From positions 59,784 to 123,783 of the forward strand of contig CAYWGQ010000001.1 in the NCBI GenBank assembly GCA_964457725.1: a stretch of DNA of 64,000 nucleotides, read 5' to 3'. The position numbers were made by a program, and so were the translations under genes. The notes under the pieces are model-generated. The model did no database searches. It saw nothing but the letters and a program-made list of their open reading frames with translations, and was not told the DNA's origin. Origin of the DNA: FEN-1219 sp964457725. GTDB lineage: Bacteria; Pseudomonadota; Gammaproteobacteria; Steroidobacterales; Rariloculaceae. Shown piece by piece: positions 17,862 to 26,231 of this stretch. How positions within the stretch are numbered: position 1 is the stretch's first letter; every line of letters starts with the position of its first letter.

Positions 17862-20800
17862 ATGTCTACGACGAAGCGCGCGGCCTTGCGGCCCAAGGTC
17901 CTTTCTGCGTCCATTGCTGCGGCAGTAGGAGGGGCTGCTTCCACGCTCGCAACTTTGCCGGTTCACGCCCAAGAGCTCGAGGAGGTCTACGTCACCGGCT
18001 CGCGCATCGTCCAAAGAGACTTTGTCGCCAACAGTCCGATCGTCTCGGTCGAGGCCGAGTTCTTCGACAACACCAGCACGCTGGCCGTCGAGACGGTGCT
18101 GAACCAGCTGCCGCAGTTCGTGCCGGCGGTCACGCAGTTCGTCACCGCGGACGTGCAGCCGGGCCCGACGAACACGACCGGCGCAAACACGATTTCGCTC
18201 CGCGGCCTCGGGCCGAATAGAAACCTCGTGCTGATCGACGGCCGGCGCGCGCAGCCCGTCAACGCGCTGCTCGTCGTCGACACGAACACGATTCCGTCCG
18301 CCGCGATCGAGCGCGTCGAGGTCGTCACCGGCGGCGCCTCGGCCACCTACGGCGCGGACGCGATCTCGGGCGTCGTCAACTTCATCATGAAGAAGAACTT
18401 CGAGGGCATCGAGCTCGACGTCCAACACGGCACGACCGAGATCGGCGACGGCGCGGAGACCCGCATCGCGGCGCTCTTCGGTGCGAACATCGCGGACGGC
18501 CGCGGCAACGTGATGATCGGCCTCGAGCGCGCGGACCGAGAGCAGGCGAAGCAAAACGGCCGCCCGTTCTTCGACAAGCGCGACACCGACCCGACGATGC
18601 CGGGCACGAACACGTTCCTGACGAACACCTACTTCACGGTCGACAACAACAACCTGCCGAGCCGGGAAGCGATCGACTCGATCTACACGCAGAACCCGGG
18701 CGTGATTCCGCTGACCGCGTCGCACTGGTTCAACCGCGACGGCACCGCGTTCGTCGCGAACAACCCGGCCGGCGCGTACCGCTACAACGACGGCATGCTC
18801 GGCCCGGGCAACCTGCGGAAGATCCGCTCCGACGGCACGATCAACGAGAACCAGCAGTTCCGGATCGCCTCGACGCCGCTCGAGCGCTACTCGGTGTTCG
18901 GCCGCGGCTACTACAACGTCACCGACGACATCGAGGTCTACGTCCAGGGCAACTTCATCCAGACGCGCGCGAAGACCTATCAGATGTGGTCGCCCGCGAT
19001 CGGCGGCCAGTGGGGCGCGGAAATTCCGTACGGCACGGATATCTACGAGCCGTCGCTGCTCCCGAACGGCACGACGCATCCGGACTACCTGCCGGGCGGC
19101 TCGAAGGGGCTCGACTGCGAGGCCGACGGCGTCCCGGGCTGCACGAACTCGGAGGCGTTCCCGGTGCCGGCCGATCTCGCGACGCTGCTCGACAGCCGGC
19201 CGAACCCGAATGCGCCGTGGCTCCTGAACCGCGTGCAGGACTACCTCGGCGTGCCCCGCGCGACGGACAACGAGGGCCGGACGTTCCAGGTCATGGCCGG
19301 CGTCACCGGCAACATCAGCGGAATCGACGGCACCTGGGACGTCTACATGTCGCACGGCGAGTCGCAGAACCTCCAGCACCTGGTCGGCTTCGGCGATCTG
19401 ACGAACTACCGCAACATCGTCACGCAGGCGAACTACGGCCGCGGGGCGGTCGCGCTGTCGCCCGGCGTGACGACCCCGAACACCGGCGCTGGCGGCACGG
19501 CCACGTGCACGAGCGGCCTGCCGATCTTCGAGCAGTTCGAGATCACTCCGGATTGCTACAACGCGGTCGTCGCGAACATGGTCGACACGATGTTCCTGAA
19601 GCAGGACATCATCGAAGGCACCGTCGAGGGCCGGATCGCGACGCTTCCGGCGGGCGAGCTACGGTTCGCCGCCGGCGCGTCGTACCGCGAGAACGTGATC
19701 TCGTACGAGCCGGCGCACCTGAACTCGAAGAGCAACACCGCGACGCAGCCGATCGGCCAGTTCGTCGCGAACCCCGCACGCGGCTCGACCGAAGCGACGG
19801 ACGTGTTCGGCGAGATTCTCGTGCCGCTGATCGACGACGGTAACGTGATCAACTCGTTCAGCCTCGAGCTCGGCGCTCGGCATTCCGACTACGGCGATCA
19901 GGGCACGAACACGACCTGGAAGGCGCTGTTCAGCCTGGGCGTCGCCGACGAGAGAGTGCGGTTCAGAGGCGGCTGGCAGCGCGCGAACCGTGCGCCGAAC
20001 GTCGGCGAGCTGTTCTCGCCGGAGGACACGGTCGTACAGGCGACCTCGTGGGGCGACCCATGCCGAACGATCTCGCGCGCGCCGTGGTCCGCGAACCCGG
20101 CGTCGAATCCGGACTACCAGCGCACGATCGATCTCTGCTCGGCGCTGATGGGCCCGACCGGCGCAGCCACGTTCTACGCCGTGCCGGAGGAAGGCGAGAT
20201 CACGTTCTTCTCGGCGAGCGTGGTCAGCAGCGGCAACCCGAGGCTGAGATCGGAGGAAGCCGACACGGTCACGGCCGGCGTCGTGTTCCAGCTCGAGAAC
20301 TTCAACGTGTCGCTCGACTGGTACGAGATGGAGATCACGGGGTTGATCGGCGCGATCAACTACGACACGGTCTACGAGTACTGCCTGAGCCCGGGACAAA
20401 ACCCGACCGCGGATCCGAACAACCCGTTCTGCCAGCAGATCATCCGCGATCAGACCACCGGCAACCAGCAGCGCGTGAACGTCTCGTACAGCAACCTCGG
20501 CTTCTACAAGACGTCCGGCCTCGACCTGCAGGTGAACTGGCGCAAGCAGCTCGGCCAGGGCACGTTCGGCGTGAACTTCCTCGCGAGCATCCTCGACGAG
20601 TTCCTGACGCAGGACCTGCCGACCGCGCCGATCATCGACTGGAAGGGCACCGGCGGCGAAGGCGGCCAGTTCGACTATCGTCTGTTCACGACCTTCAACT
20701 ACTTCCGCGGGCCGTTCGGCGTGTCGTTGCGCTGGCGGCACTACCCCGAGATCGAGCACTCGTCGTTCGCGACGAACCCGAACACGCTGACGAAGGGCGC

Positions 20801-21005
20801 GGACTCCTACGACGTGCTCGACCTGAACGGCCGCGTCGACATCGGCGACCGTCACGAGTTCCGGTTCGGCATCGACAACCTGCTCGACACGGAGCCCGCG
20901 ATCTACGGCGCGACGCCGACCTCGTCCGGCCAGGGCGAGACGCTCCGCAGCTACTACGACGTGCTCGGACGCCGCGCCTACGTCGGGTTCAAGACGCGGT
21001 TCTGA
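17862..21005 (+). CDS. TonB-dependent outer-membrane receptor
   Basis: 1047 residues. ATG at 17862 follows an excellent GGAGGGGGG site; a longer frame upstream lacks a signal. A signal peptide (about 1-37, ending PVHAQ) leads to a TonB-box-like LEEVYVTGSRI, a plug domain (50-180, with GLGPNRNLVLIDGRRA and VEVVTGGASATYGADAISGVVNFI) and a 22-strand barrel ending YVGFKTRF. The missing carboxypeptidase-like domain and the NTSTLAVETVLNQLPQF style match receptors for sugars, peptides or other non-siderophore nutrients. The ligand is unknown. Confidence 0.93.
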   Translation: MSTTKRAALRPKVLSASIAAAVGGAASTLATLPVHAQELEEVYVTGSRIVQRDFVANSPIVSVEAEFFDNTSTLAVETVLNQLPQFVPAVTQFVTADVQPGPTNTTGANTISLRGLGPNRNLVLIDGRRAQPVNALLVVDTNTIPSAAIERVEVVTGGASATYGADAISGVVNFIMKKNFEGIELDVQHGTTEIGDGAETRIAALFGANIADGRGNVMIGLERADREQAKQNGRPFFDKRDTDPTMPGTNTFLTNTYFTVDNNNLPSREAIDSIYTQNPGVIPLTASHWFNRDGTAFVANNPAGAYRYNDGMLGPGNLRKIRSDGTINENQQFRIASTPLERYSVFGRGYYNVTDDIEVYVQGNFIQTRAKTYQMWSPAIGGQWGAEIPYGTDIYEPSLLPNGTTHPDYLPGGSKGLDCEADGVPGCTNSEAFPVPADLATLLDSRPNPNAPWLLNRVQDYLGVPRATDNEGRTFQVMAGVTGNISGIDGTWDVYMSHGESQNLQHLVGFGDLTNYRNIVTQANYGRGAVALSPGVTTPNTGAGGTATCTSGLPIFEQFEITPDCYNAVVANMVDTMFLKQDIIEGTVEGRIATLPAGELRFAAGASYRENVISYEPAHLNSKSNTATQPIGQFVANPARGSTEATDVFGEILVPLIDDGNVINSFSLELGARHSDYGDQGTNTTWKALFSLGVADERVRFRGGWQRANRAPNVGELFSPEDTVVQATSWGDPCRTISRAPWSANPASNPDYQRTIDLCSALMGPTGAATFYAVPEEGEITFFSASVVSSGNPRLRSEEADTVTAGVVFQLENFNVSLDWYEMEITGLIGAINYDTVYEYCLSPGQNPTADPNNPFCQQIIRDQTTGNQQRVNVSYSNLGFYKTSGLDLQVNWRKQLGQGTFGVNFLASILDEFLTQDLPTAPIIDWKGTGGEGGQFDYRLFTTFNYFRGPFGVSLRWRHYPEIEHSSFATNPNTLTKGADSYDVLDLNGRVDIGDRHEFRFGIDNLLDTEPAIYGATPTSSGQGETLRSYYDVLGRRAYVGFKTRF

Positions 21006-21041
21006 CGCACCTGCCGCTCCGCCCCCCGCACCCGCGGGGGG

Positions 21042-21108
21042 TAGGAGCGGCTGTCCAGCCGCGATCTTCCTCGCCCGCGAAGATCGCGGCTGGACAGCCG
21101 CTCCCACC
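21042..21108. repeat. REP-type palindrome pair (GTAG family), copy 2
   Basis: Forward unit at 21042-21065 and reverse unit at 21085-21108 (the last one ends CCCAC instead of CCTAC), with a 19-nt spacer containing CTTC/GAAG, so the arms extend one long hairpin. It lies between the convergent TonB receptor and qNOR genes, where it could terminate both transcripts. Confidence 0.9.
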
Positions 21109-21143
21109 GAAGAGCGGGCGTAGCCGCGGAGCGGCGTTTCGCC

Positions 21144-23426
21144 TCAGCGCTCGACGACCCGTCCGTCGGCGGCGACCGGATCCTCCCGGCGCGGCAAGAA
21201 CCACAGGCGTATCACGAACCACGCGAGCGCGACCGCCCCGACCGCGAAGACCACGTCGCCTGGCGTACGCAGCCAGACGAGGAGCTCGACGATCGGCTGC
21301 TGCATGAACTCCTCCGAGCGGGCGTACCAGTAGCCGTTCTCGATCGCGGCAAAGAGCTGCAGCGTGCCGAGCGGCAGTAGCGTCAGCGCGGCCATCAGCG
21401 CGAGCCCGATGTTCAGCGACCAGAATGCGGTCGCGAGCAGCTTCTGGTTCCACAGGATGCCCGGCCGCAAGCCGCGCAGGCAGAAGAGCACGAGGCCGAT
21501 GCCGAGCATGCCGTACACGCCGAAGAGCGCCGTATGGCCGTGGAGCGGCGTCAGGTTCAGCCCCTGCATGTAATAGAGCGCGAGCGGCGGATTGATCAGG
21601 AAGCCGAACAGACCCGCGCCGACCAGGTTCCAGAACGCGACGGCGAGAAAGAACAGCACCGGCCACCGGTAGCGCGCCATCCACGGCGTCGCGCGGCCGA
21701 GCCGATACGTGTGATACGCCTCGAAGCCGAGGTATGCGAGCGGGACGACCTCGAGCGCCGAGAAGCTCGCGCCGAGCGCGAGCACGGCGGTCGGCGTGCC
21801 GCTGAAGTACAGGTGGTGCAGCGTGCCGAGCACGCCGCCCGCCATGAAAACGATCGTCGCGAACAGCACGGCGATCGTCGCCGTCTTCACCGGCAACAGC
21901 CCGAGCCGCGTGAACAGGAACGCCGTCACCGCGGCCGCGAACACCTCGAAGAAACCCTCGACCCACAGGTGCACCACCCACCACCGCCAGTACTCGACGA
22001 TCGACAGGTGCGTGTGCTCGTCCCAGAACAGCACGGTCGCGAAGAACAAGCCGATCGCGCACGTCGCGAGGAACACGAGCCCGGTGATCGAGCGCGCGTG
22101 AGCGCCTTTGCGGAGCGCCGGCCAGAGCGCGCGGGCGACGAGCGCGAGCCAGAGCATCAGGCCCAGGAACAGGAACCACTGCCAGAAGCGCCCGAGATCC
22201 GCGTACTCCCAGCCCTGATGACCGAACCAGAAGTTCAGATCGAGCCCGAGCGACTGCGTCACCGCGAGCCACTGGCCGGCAAACGCGCCGACGACGATCA
22301 CGAGCAGGCACGCGAACAGCACGTTCACGCCGAGGCGCTGATGGGGCGGCTCGTAGCCCGAGACGGCCGGGCCGATGTAAAGCCCCGTTCCGAGCCACGC
22401 GACGGCGATCCACAGCACGGCGAGCTGTGTGTGCCACGTGCGCGTCAGCGCATACGGAAACACGTCGGCGAGCGGGATGCCGTAGAACTCTTGCCCTTCG
22501 ACCTGATAGTGGGCCGTGATCGCCCCGAGCAGGATCTGCACGAGAAAGAGCGCGAGGACCAGCCAGAAATACTTCGCGGTCGCCCGCATCGACGGCGTGA
22601 CGCGGACGAGCGCGAGCGGATCGGATTCCGGCAGCCGGTGCGGCTCCTCCGTGCGGCCGTGCGTGACCGCGTGGTGCCAGCCGAGCAGCGCTATGCCGGC
22701 GATCAGGAACAGGATGCTGAACGCGGACCACAGGAACGTGCTCGCGGGCGGCCGGTTGTCGATCAGCGGCTCGCTCGGCCAGTTGTTCGTGTAAGAGATC
22801 GTCGAGCCCGGCCGGTGCGTCGCCGCGGCCCAGGCCGTCCACCAGAAGAACGCGGTCAGCGCGCGGCGGCTCTCCGGGTCCGGCACGGTGTCGTTGCGCA
22901 TCGCGTACGCTTCGCGCAGATCGGCCGTCGCCGGATCGTTGCCGAACAGGCTTTCGTAGTGGCGCTGGACGGCGCGGATCGCGGCGGAGCGGTCCGCATC
23001 GATCGTGATCGACGCGGACGCCTCGTCGTAGGTATTCGGTCGGAGCCGCGCGACGAGCCGCCCACGAAGCGCCGCTTGCTGCTCCGGCGCGAGCTCCGCG
23101 TAGCCGCCGACGCCGAGCTCGCGCTCGGCCCACGCGTCGAGCATCGCCATCGCCTCGCGATGCAGCCAATCTGCGCTCCAGTCGGGCGCGACGTATGCAC
23201 CGTGGCCCCAGATCGAGCCGAGCTGCATGCCGCCGAACGACTGCCAGACCTGACGGCCGCGGCGGATGTCGTCGCCGGTCAGCACGACCGTGCCGTCGTC
23301 CATCACGACCCGCTCTGGCACCGGCGGCGCTTGCCGATAGATTTCGCTGCCGATGAAGAGCAGCACGCCGAACGAGAGGACCAGCAGGCCCGCGAGCGAG
23401 ATCCAGAGATTGCGCGTGCTAGTCAT
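21144..23426 (-). CDS. norZ: Quinol-dependent nitric oxide reductase (qNOR)
   Basis: 760 residues, the length of single-subunit qNOR. It reduces 2 NO to N2O at a heme b3/non-heme iron centre using quinol. An N-terminal transmembrane helix is followed by a periplasmic domain (35-220, RRGRQVWQSFGGMQLGSIWGHGAYVAPDWSAD split over two lines of homology) lacking CxxCH, hence no cytochrome c. About 12 helices follow with HHAVTHGRTEEP, GTGLYIGPAVSGYEPP and EHTHLSIVEYWRWWVVHLWVEG. Divergent from the multicopper oxidase; probably NO detoxification, since no nitrite reductase is seen. Confidence 0.93.
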   Translation of the reverse strand: MTSTRNLWISLAGLLVLSFGVLLFIGSEIYRQAPPVPERVVMDDGTVVLTGDDIRRGRQVWQSFGGMQLGSIWGHGAYVAPDWSADWLHREAMAMLDAWAERELGVGGYAELAPEQQAALRGRLVARLRPNTYDEASASITIDADRSAAIRAVQRHYESLFGNDPATADLREAYAMRNDTVPDPESRRALTAFFWWTAWAAATHRPGSTISYTNNWPSEPLIDNRPPASTFLWSAFSILFLIAGIALLGWHHAVTHGRTEEPHRLPESDPLALVRVTPSMRATAKYFWLVLALFLVQILLGAITAHYQVEGQEFYGIPLADVFPYALTRTWHTQLAVLWIAVAWLGTGLYIGPAVSGYEPPHQRLGVNVLFACLLVIVVGAFAGQWLAVTQSLGLDLNFWFGHQGWEYADLGRFWQWFLFLGLMLWLALVARALWPALRKGAHARSITGLVFLATCAIGLFFATVLFWDEHTHLSIVEYWRWWVVHLWVEGFFEVFAAAVTAFLFTRLGLLPVKTATIAVLFATIVFMAGGVLGTLHHLYFSGTPTAVLALGASFSALEVVPLAYLGFEAYHTYRLGRATPWMARYRWPVLFFLAVAFWNLVGAGLFGFLINPPLALYYMQGLNLTPLHGHTALFGVYGMLGIGLVLFCLRGLRPGILWNQKLLATAFWSLNIGLALMAALTLLPLGTLQLFAAIENGYWYARSEEFMQQPIVELLVWLRTPGDVVFAVGAVALAWFVIRLWFLPRREDPVAADGRVVER

Positions 23427-23592
23427 CGCGACTCCGAGCGGCGAGCGTCAGGCCGGGATTATGCCCGCGAGCGGCCTCGAGACGCATCGGCTCGATCGAC
23501 GCTGTCGATGAGCTGCGCCGGAATCTTTCATTTGCGGCGCGAGTCGACGATCCGTTAGGTTTGACCGCTTCGATCGGCGCCCCGGGGCACGC

Positions 23593-23607
23593 GGTAGTAG
23601 TTCTACC
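23593..23607. promoter_or_regulatory. Dyad GGTAG-N5-CTACC in qNOR/MCO divergent region
   Basis: A perfect 5+5 inverted repeat lies 62 nt before the multicopper oxidase start and 167 nt before that of qNOR. It is placed as an operator could be, but matches no NsrR, NorR or FNR site I know and could be chance. Confidence 0.25.
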
Positions 23608-23668
23608 AATGGCCGTAGATGTGACGCTGCGGCATTCTCCGGGGCGGCAAACGATCGCTGGAGTAGCG

Positions 23669-25207
23669 ATGCGACTAGGGGGCAAGCCGCGGCGAGGAGC
23701 CGCTTTCGGAACGACGCTGATCGCAGCCGCGGCACTTGCCGCGTGCTCGCAGGGGCCGTCGCAACGGGCGTCCGAGGTCTCGCAGCCCGAGAGCTGGAAC
23801 GCCGATCTCGCGCTGCCGGAGCCGACCGATCTGAATCCCGACCCGCGCGTGCTCGAGATCGCGCTCGAGGCGCGCATCGAGGAGATCGAGTTTCTGCCGG
23901 GCAAGAAGACGCCGGCCTGGACGTACAATGGCACCGTGCCAGGGCCGCTGCTCCGGGCGCGCGTCGGCGACACGCTCGTCGTGAACTTCAAGAATTCTTT
24001 ACCGGAGCCGACGACGATCCACTGGCACGGCCTGCGCGTGCCGAACGACATGGACGGCGCGCCCGGAATGACGCAGCCGCCGGTCGAGCCCGGCGGGGAG
24101 TTCCGCTACGAGTTCGTGCTGCGCGATGCCGGCACGTACTGGTACCACCCGCATCTCGACTCCTCGGCTCAGGTCGGCCGCGGCCTGTACGGCGCGATCG
24201 TCGTCGAGGATCCGAACGATCCCGAGGCATTCGGCGACGACCTCGTGCTCGTGCTGTCCGACATGAGCCTCGACGAGGACACGGGCGAGTTCCTCCCGGC
24301 CGATTCCGGCGGCAACTTCGGCGATCTGTTCGGCCGCGAGGGCTCCGTTCTGCTCGTGAACGGCAAGGTGCTGCCGACGCTGAAGGTGCGCGCCGGCAAG
24401 CAGCAGCGCTGGCGAGTGATCAACGCTGCACGGGCGCGCTACTACAACCTGCGGATGAAGGGCCACCGATTCCACCGCCTCGGCGGGGACTCCGGCCTCG
24501 CCGCCCGCTCGCAGGATGTTTACAACGTCGTCGTCACTCCGGGCGAACGAGTCGACGCGGTGTTCACGCCGGTATCCGAGCCCGGCACCGTGGACGTGCT
24601 GCGCTGGGTGCCGACCGAGCGCGGTTACGGCAGCCTGTTCGCTCGGGCGCAAGTGGACATGCTGCGCATCGAGACCGTGGATCTCCCGCCGGTCGTGCCC
24701 GAGCCGATTCCGGAGACCCTGCGGACGATCGAGCCGATCGACATCACCGATGCGACCGAGCACAAGCTCGAGCTGACGATCGCGATCTCGTCGAGCGACG
24801 TGACGATGGGCATCAACGGCGTGCCGTACTGGCGAGCGGGCGCGATCGAGGCCACGATCGGCGACACGCACATATGGCACGTCGTGAACGACACGGACTT
24901 CGCCCACCCATTCCACTTGCACGGCTACTTCTTCCAGGTGCTGGACGACACGCGGGTGCCCGAATGGAAGGACACCGTGGACGTGCCCGCCCATTCGGAG
25001 CTGCGGATCGCGATCCGCTTCGACGAGCGGCCCGGGATGTGGATGTACCACTGCCACATCCTCGATCACGCGGAGGTCGGCATGATGGGGCATCTGCACG
25101 TTCGCGACCCCTCCGAGCCCGAGGAGCACGACCACGGCGACGGCCACGCCGGCGCGCACAGCGCGGCACCGGCCGGCGGCGGCACCCACGGAGGTCGGCC
25201 CTATTGA
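23669..25207 (+). CDS. Multicopper oxidase lipoprotein (laccase type)
   Basis: 512 residues from ATG at 23669 with GGAG upstream. A lipobox (LAAC) predicts membrane anchoring in the envelope. All four copper motifs are present: H118-W-H120, H160-P-H162, H413-P-F-H416-L-H418 and H461-C-H463-x3-H467 with M472 as type-1 axial ligand, so this is a four-copper oxidase reducing O2 to water, not a two-domain nitrite reductase. The C-terminus is His/Gly-rich (EEHDHGDGHAGAH), possibly metal binding. The reducing substrate (Cu(I), Mn, phenols) is unknown. Confidence 0.9.
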   Translation: MRLGGKPRRGAAFGTTLIAAAALAACSQGPSQRASEVSQPESWNADLALPEPTDLNPDPRVLEIALEARIEEIEFLPGKKTPAWTYNGTVPGPLLRARVGDTLVVNFKNSLPEPTTIHWHGLRVPNDMDGAPGMTQPPVEPGGEFRYEFVLRDAGTYWYHPHLDSSAQVGRGLYGAIVVEDPNDPEAFGDDLVLVLSDMSLDEDTGEFLPADSGGNFGDLFGREGSVLLVNGKVLPTLKVRAGKQQRWRVINAARARYYNLRMKGHRFHRLGGDSGLAARSQDVYNVVVTPGERVDAVFTPVSEPGTVDVLRWVPTERGYGSLFARAQVDMLRIETVDLPPVVPEPIPETLRTIEPIDITDATEHKLELTIAISSSDVTMGINGVPYWRAGAIEATIGDTHIWHVVNDTDFAHPFHLHGYFFQVLDDTRVPEWKDTVDVPAHSELRIAIRFDERPGMWMYHCHILDHAEVGMMGHLHVRDPSEPEEHDHGDGHAGAHSAAPAGGGTHGGRPY

Positions 25208-25208
25208 G

Positions 25209-25234
25209 CGCGCGGCCCCGGCGGGGGCCGCGCG
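25209..25234. terminator. Bidirectional hairpin between MCO and cytochrome P460
   Basis: An 11-bp perfect GC stem (CGCGCGGCCCC with GGGGCCGCGCG) and a GGCG loop lie directly between convergent stop codons. There is no U-tract, so intrinsic termination is plausible rather than certain. Confidence 0.5.
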
Positions 25235-25239
25235 AACGC

Positions 25240-25719
25240 TCACGGCCGGTATTCGCTGAAGACGAAATCCGGCCCCGCTTGGGCCTCGTGGCACGCGAAG
25301 CACGCCGCGCCCTGACCCGCGTGCTCCCCGCTCCGTCCGCCGGCGAACAGCTCGAATCCCCACCCGCCCGTCTGCGAGTACGCACGCGCGTCGCGGTGCA
25401 TCACGCCGATCGCCTTGCGCTCGCCCTCGACGACCGCGTTGCCGTCCGCGACGGCCTCGAGCAGGTCGAAGACGATCACGGCGCCGTCCGGAAACCGGCC
25501 GCTGCGATAGCCCTCGAGCGCGGCGTCGTTCGCGTACAGATGATGGATGCCGCCGAACGCCGCGAACAACGGATGGCCCTCCTCGATCAGCATCGACTTC
25601 ACGTGATGCCAACCCCGATAGCCCTCCGGATACGGCACCTCGCCCGTGCTTTGCGCTGCCGCGAGACCGAGCGCAAGAACGCTCGCCGCCGTTGCGGCCG
25701 CCGCGATTTTCGACTTCAC
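25240..25719 (-). CDS. Cytochrome P460 family protein
   Basis: 159 residues from GTG at 25719, chosen because AGGAG lies 7 nt upstream; ATGs at 25734 and 25743 are alternatives. A signal peptide (1-23) precedes a P460 domain with GWHHVKSMLI, FPDGAVIVFDLLE and GGWGFELF, ending in the heme-c site C140-F-A-C143-H144. P460 enzymes carry a Lys-crosslinked heme and oxidise hydroxylamine, in part with NO to N2O. Next to qNOR this fits nitrogen-oxide handling. The crosslinking lysine cannot be assigned by eye. Confidence 0.88.
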   Translation of the reverse strand: MKSKIAAAATAASVLALGLAAAQSTGEVPYPEGYRGWHHVKSMLIEEGHPLFAAFGGIHHLYANDAALEGYRSGRFPDGAVIVFDLLEAVADGNAVVEGERKAIGVMHRDARAYSQTGGWGFELFAGGRSGEHAGQGAACFACHEAQAGPDFVFSEYRP

Positions 25720-25794
25720 CGTGTTGCTCCTCATGTGCTGCAATGAGCGTGAAACGCGGTAAATCTATGGCGCGGCATCCGAAGCGTGAAGTCT

Positions 25795-25829
25795 GCACCA
25801 AACGGTGCGTTGCTTACTTTCCGGTGTAA
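25795..25829. promoter_or_regulatory. Two dyads upstream of HxlR regulator
   Basis: GCACC-AAAC-GGTGC (25795-25808) is a perfect 5+5 palindrome and TTAC-N8-GTAA (25814-25829) a second dyad just before the HxlR start at 25834. They lie between divergent P460 and HxlR genes and are reasonable candidates for autoregulatory or P460-controlling operators. Confidence 0.35.
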
Positions 25830-25833
25830 AAAG

Positions 25834-26169
25834 ATGACAGCGCTGAAGAAGAAAATTTTCGTGCCGGCGCAACCTCGGCCGAGCGTGTCGCGGATGGTCG
25901 AGGACATCGTCGGCTGCAAGTGGTCGCTGACGGTGCTCGCGCTGATCGCGCAAGGCGTCGCGAGGCCCGGCGCGATGCAGCGCGCGGTGGAAGGCTTGAC
26001 GGCGAAGGTGCTGAACGAGCGGCTGCGCAAGCTCGCGCGCTACGGGCTGATCGAGCGCGAAGCGTTCCCGGAGGTGCCGCCGCGCGTCGAATACCGGCTG
26101 ACCGAGCTCGGCCGCCGCTTCAATCGCATCCTCGACGAGATCGCGGCGCTCGAGGCCGAGCGCCCGTAG
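25834..26169 (+). CDS. HxlR family transcriptional regulator
   Basis: 111 residues from ATG at 25834 (MTALKKKIF); an upstream ATG at 25786 is possible but would place both dyads inside the gene. The HxlR winged helix is clear: MVEDIVGCKWSLTVLALI, LTAKVLNERLRKLARYGLI and PPRVEYRLTELGRRF. Members typically sense electrophiles, thiol stress or small metabolites. The divergent cytochrome P460 gene is the likely target. The stop TAG is part of a degenerate repeat sequence (CGTAGCGGC). Confidence 0.87.
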   Translation: MTALKKKIFVPAQPRPSVSRMVEDIVGCKWSLTVLALIAQGVARPGAMQRAVEGLTAKVLNERLRKLARYGLIEREAFPEVPPRVEYRLTELGRRFNRILDEIAALEAERP

Positions 26170-26208
26170 CGGCGACCGAGGCGATCGCGGCTGACACGGC
26201 TGAGAAGA

Positions 26209-26231
26209 TCGCGGCTGACAGCCGCTCCTAC
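26209..26231. repeat. REP-type palindrome, single copy, copy 3
   Basis: One reverse-oriented unit, one base shorter in the loop, between convergent HxlR and amidohydrolase genes. On the minus strand its GTAG gives the TAG stop of the amidohydrolase (26228-26230). Sequence from 26166 to 26206 looks like a decayed partner. Confidence 0.8.

Noticed and set aside
23669..25207. Copper nitrite reductase
   Set aside because: The protein has all four laccase copper motifs including HCH-x3-H and the trinuclear-site His pairs, which fits a four-copper oxidase.
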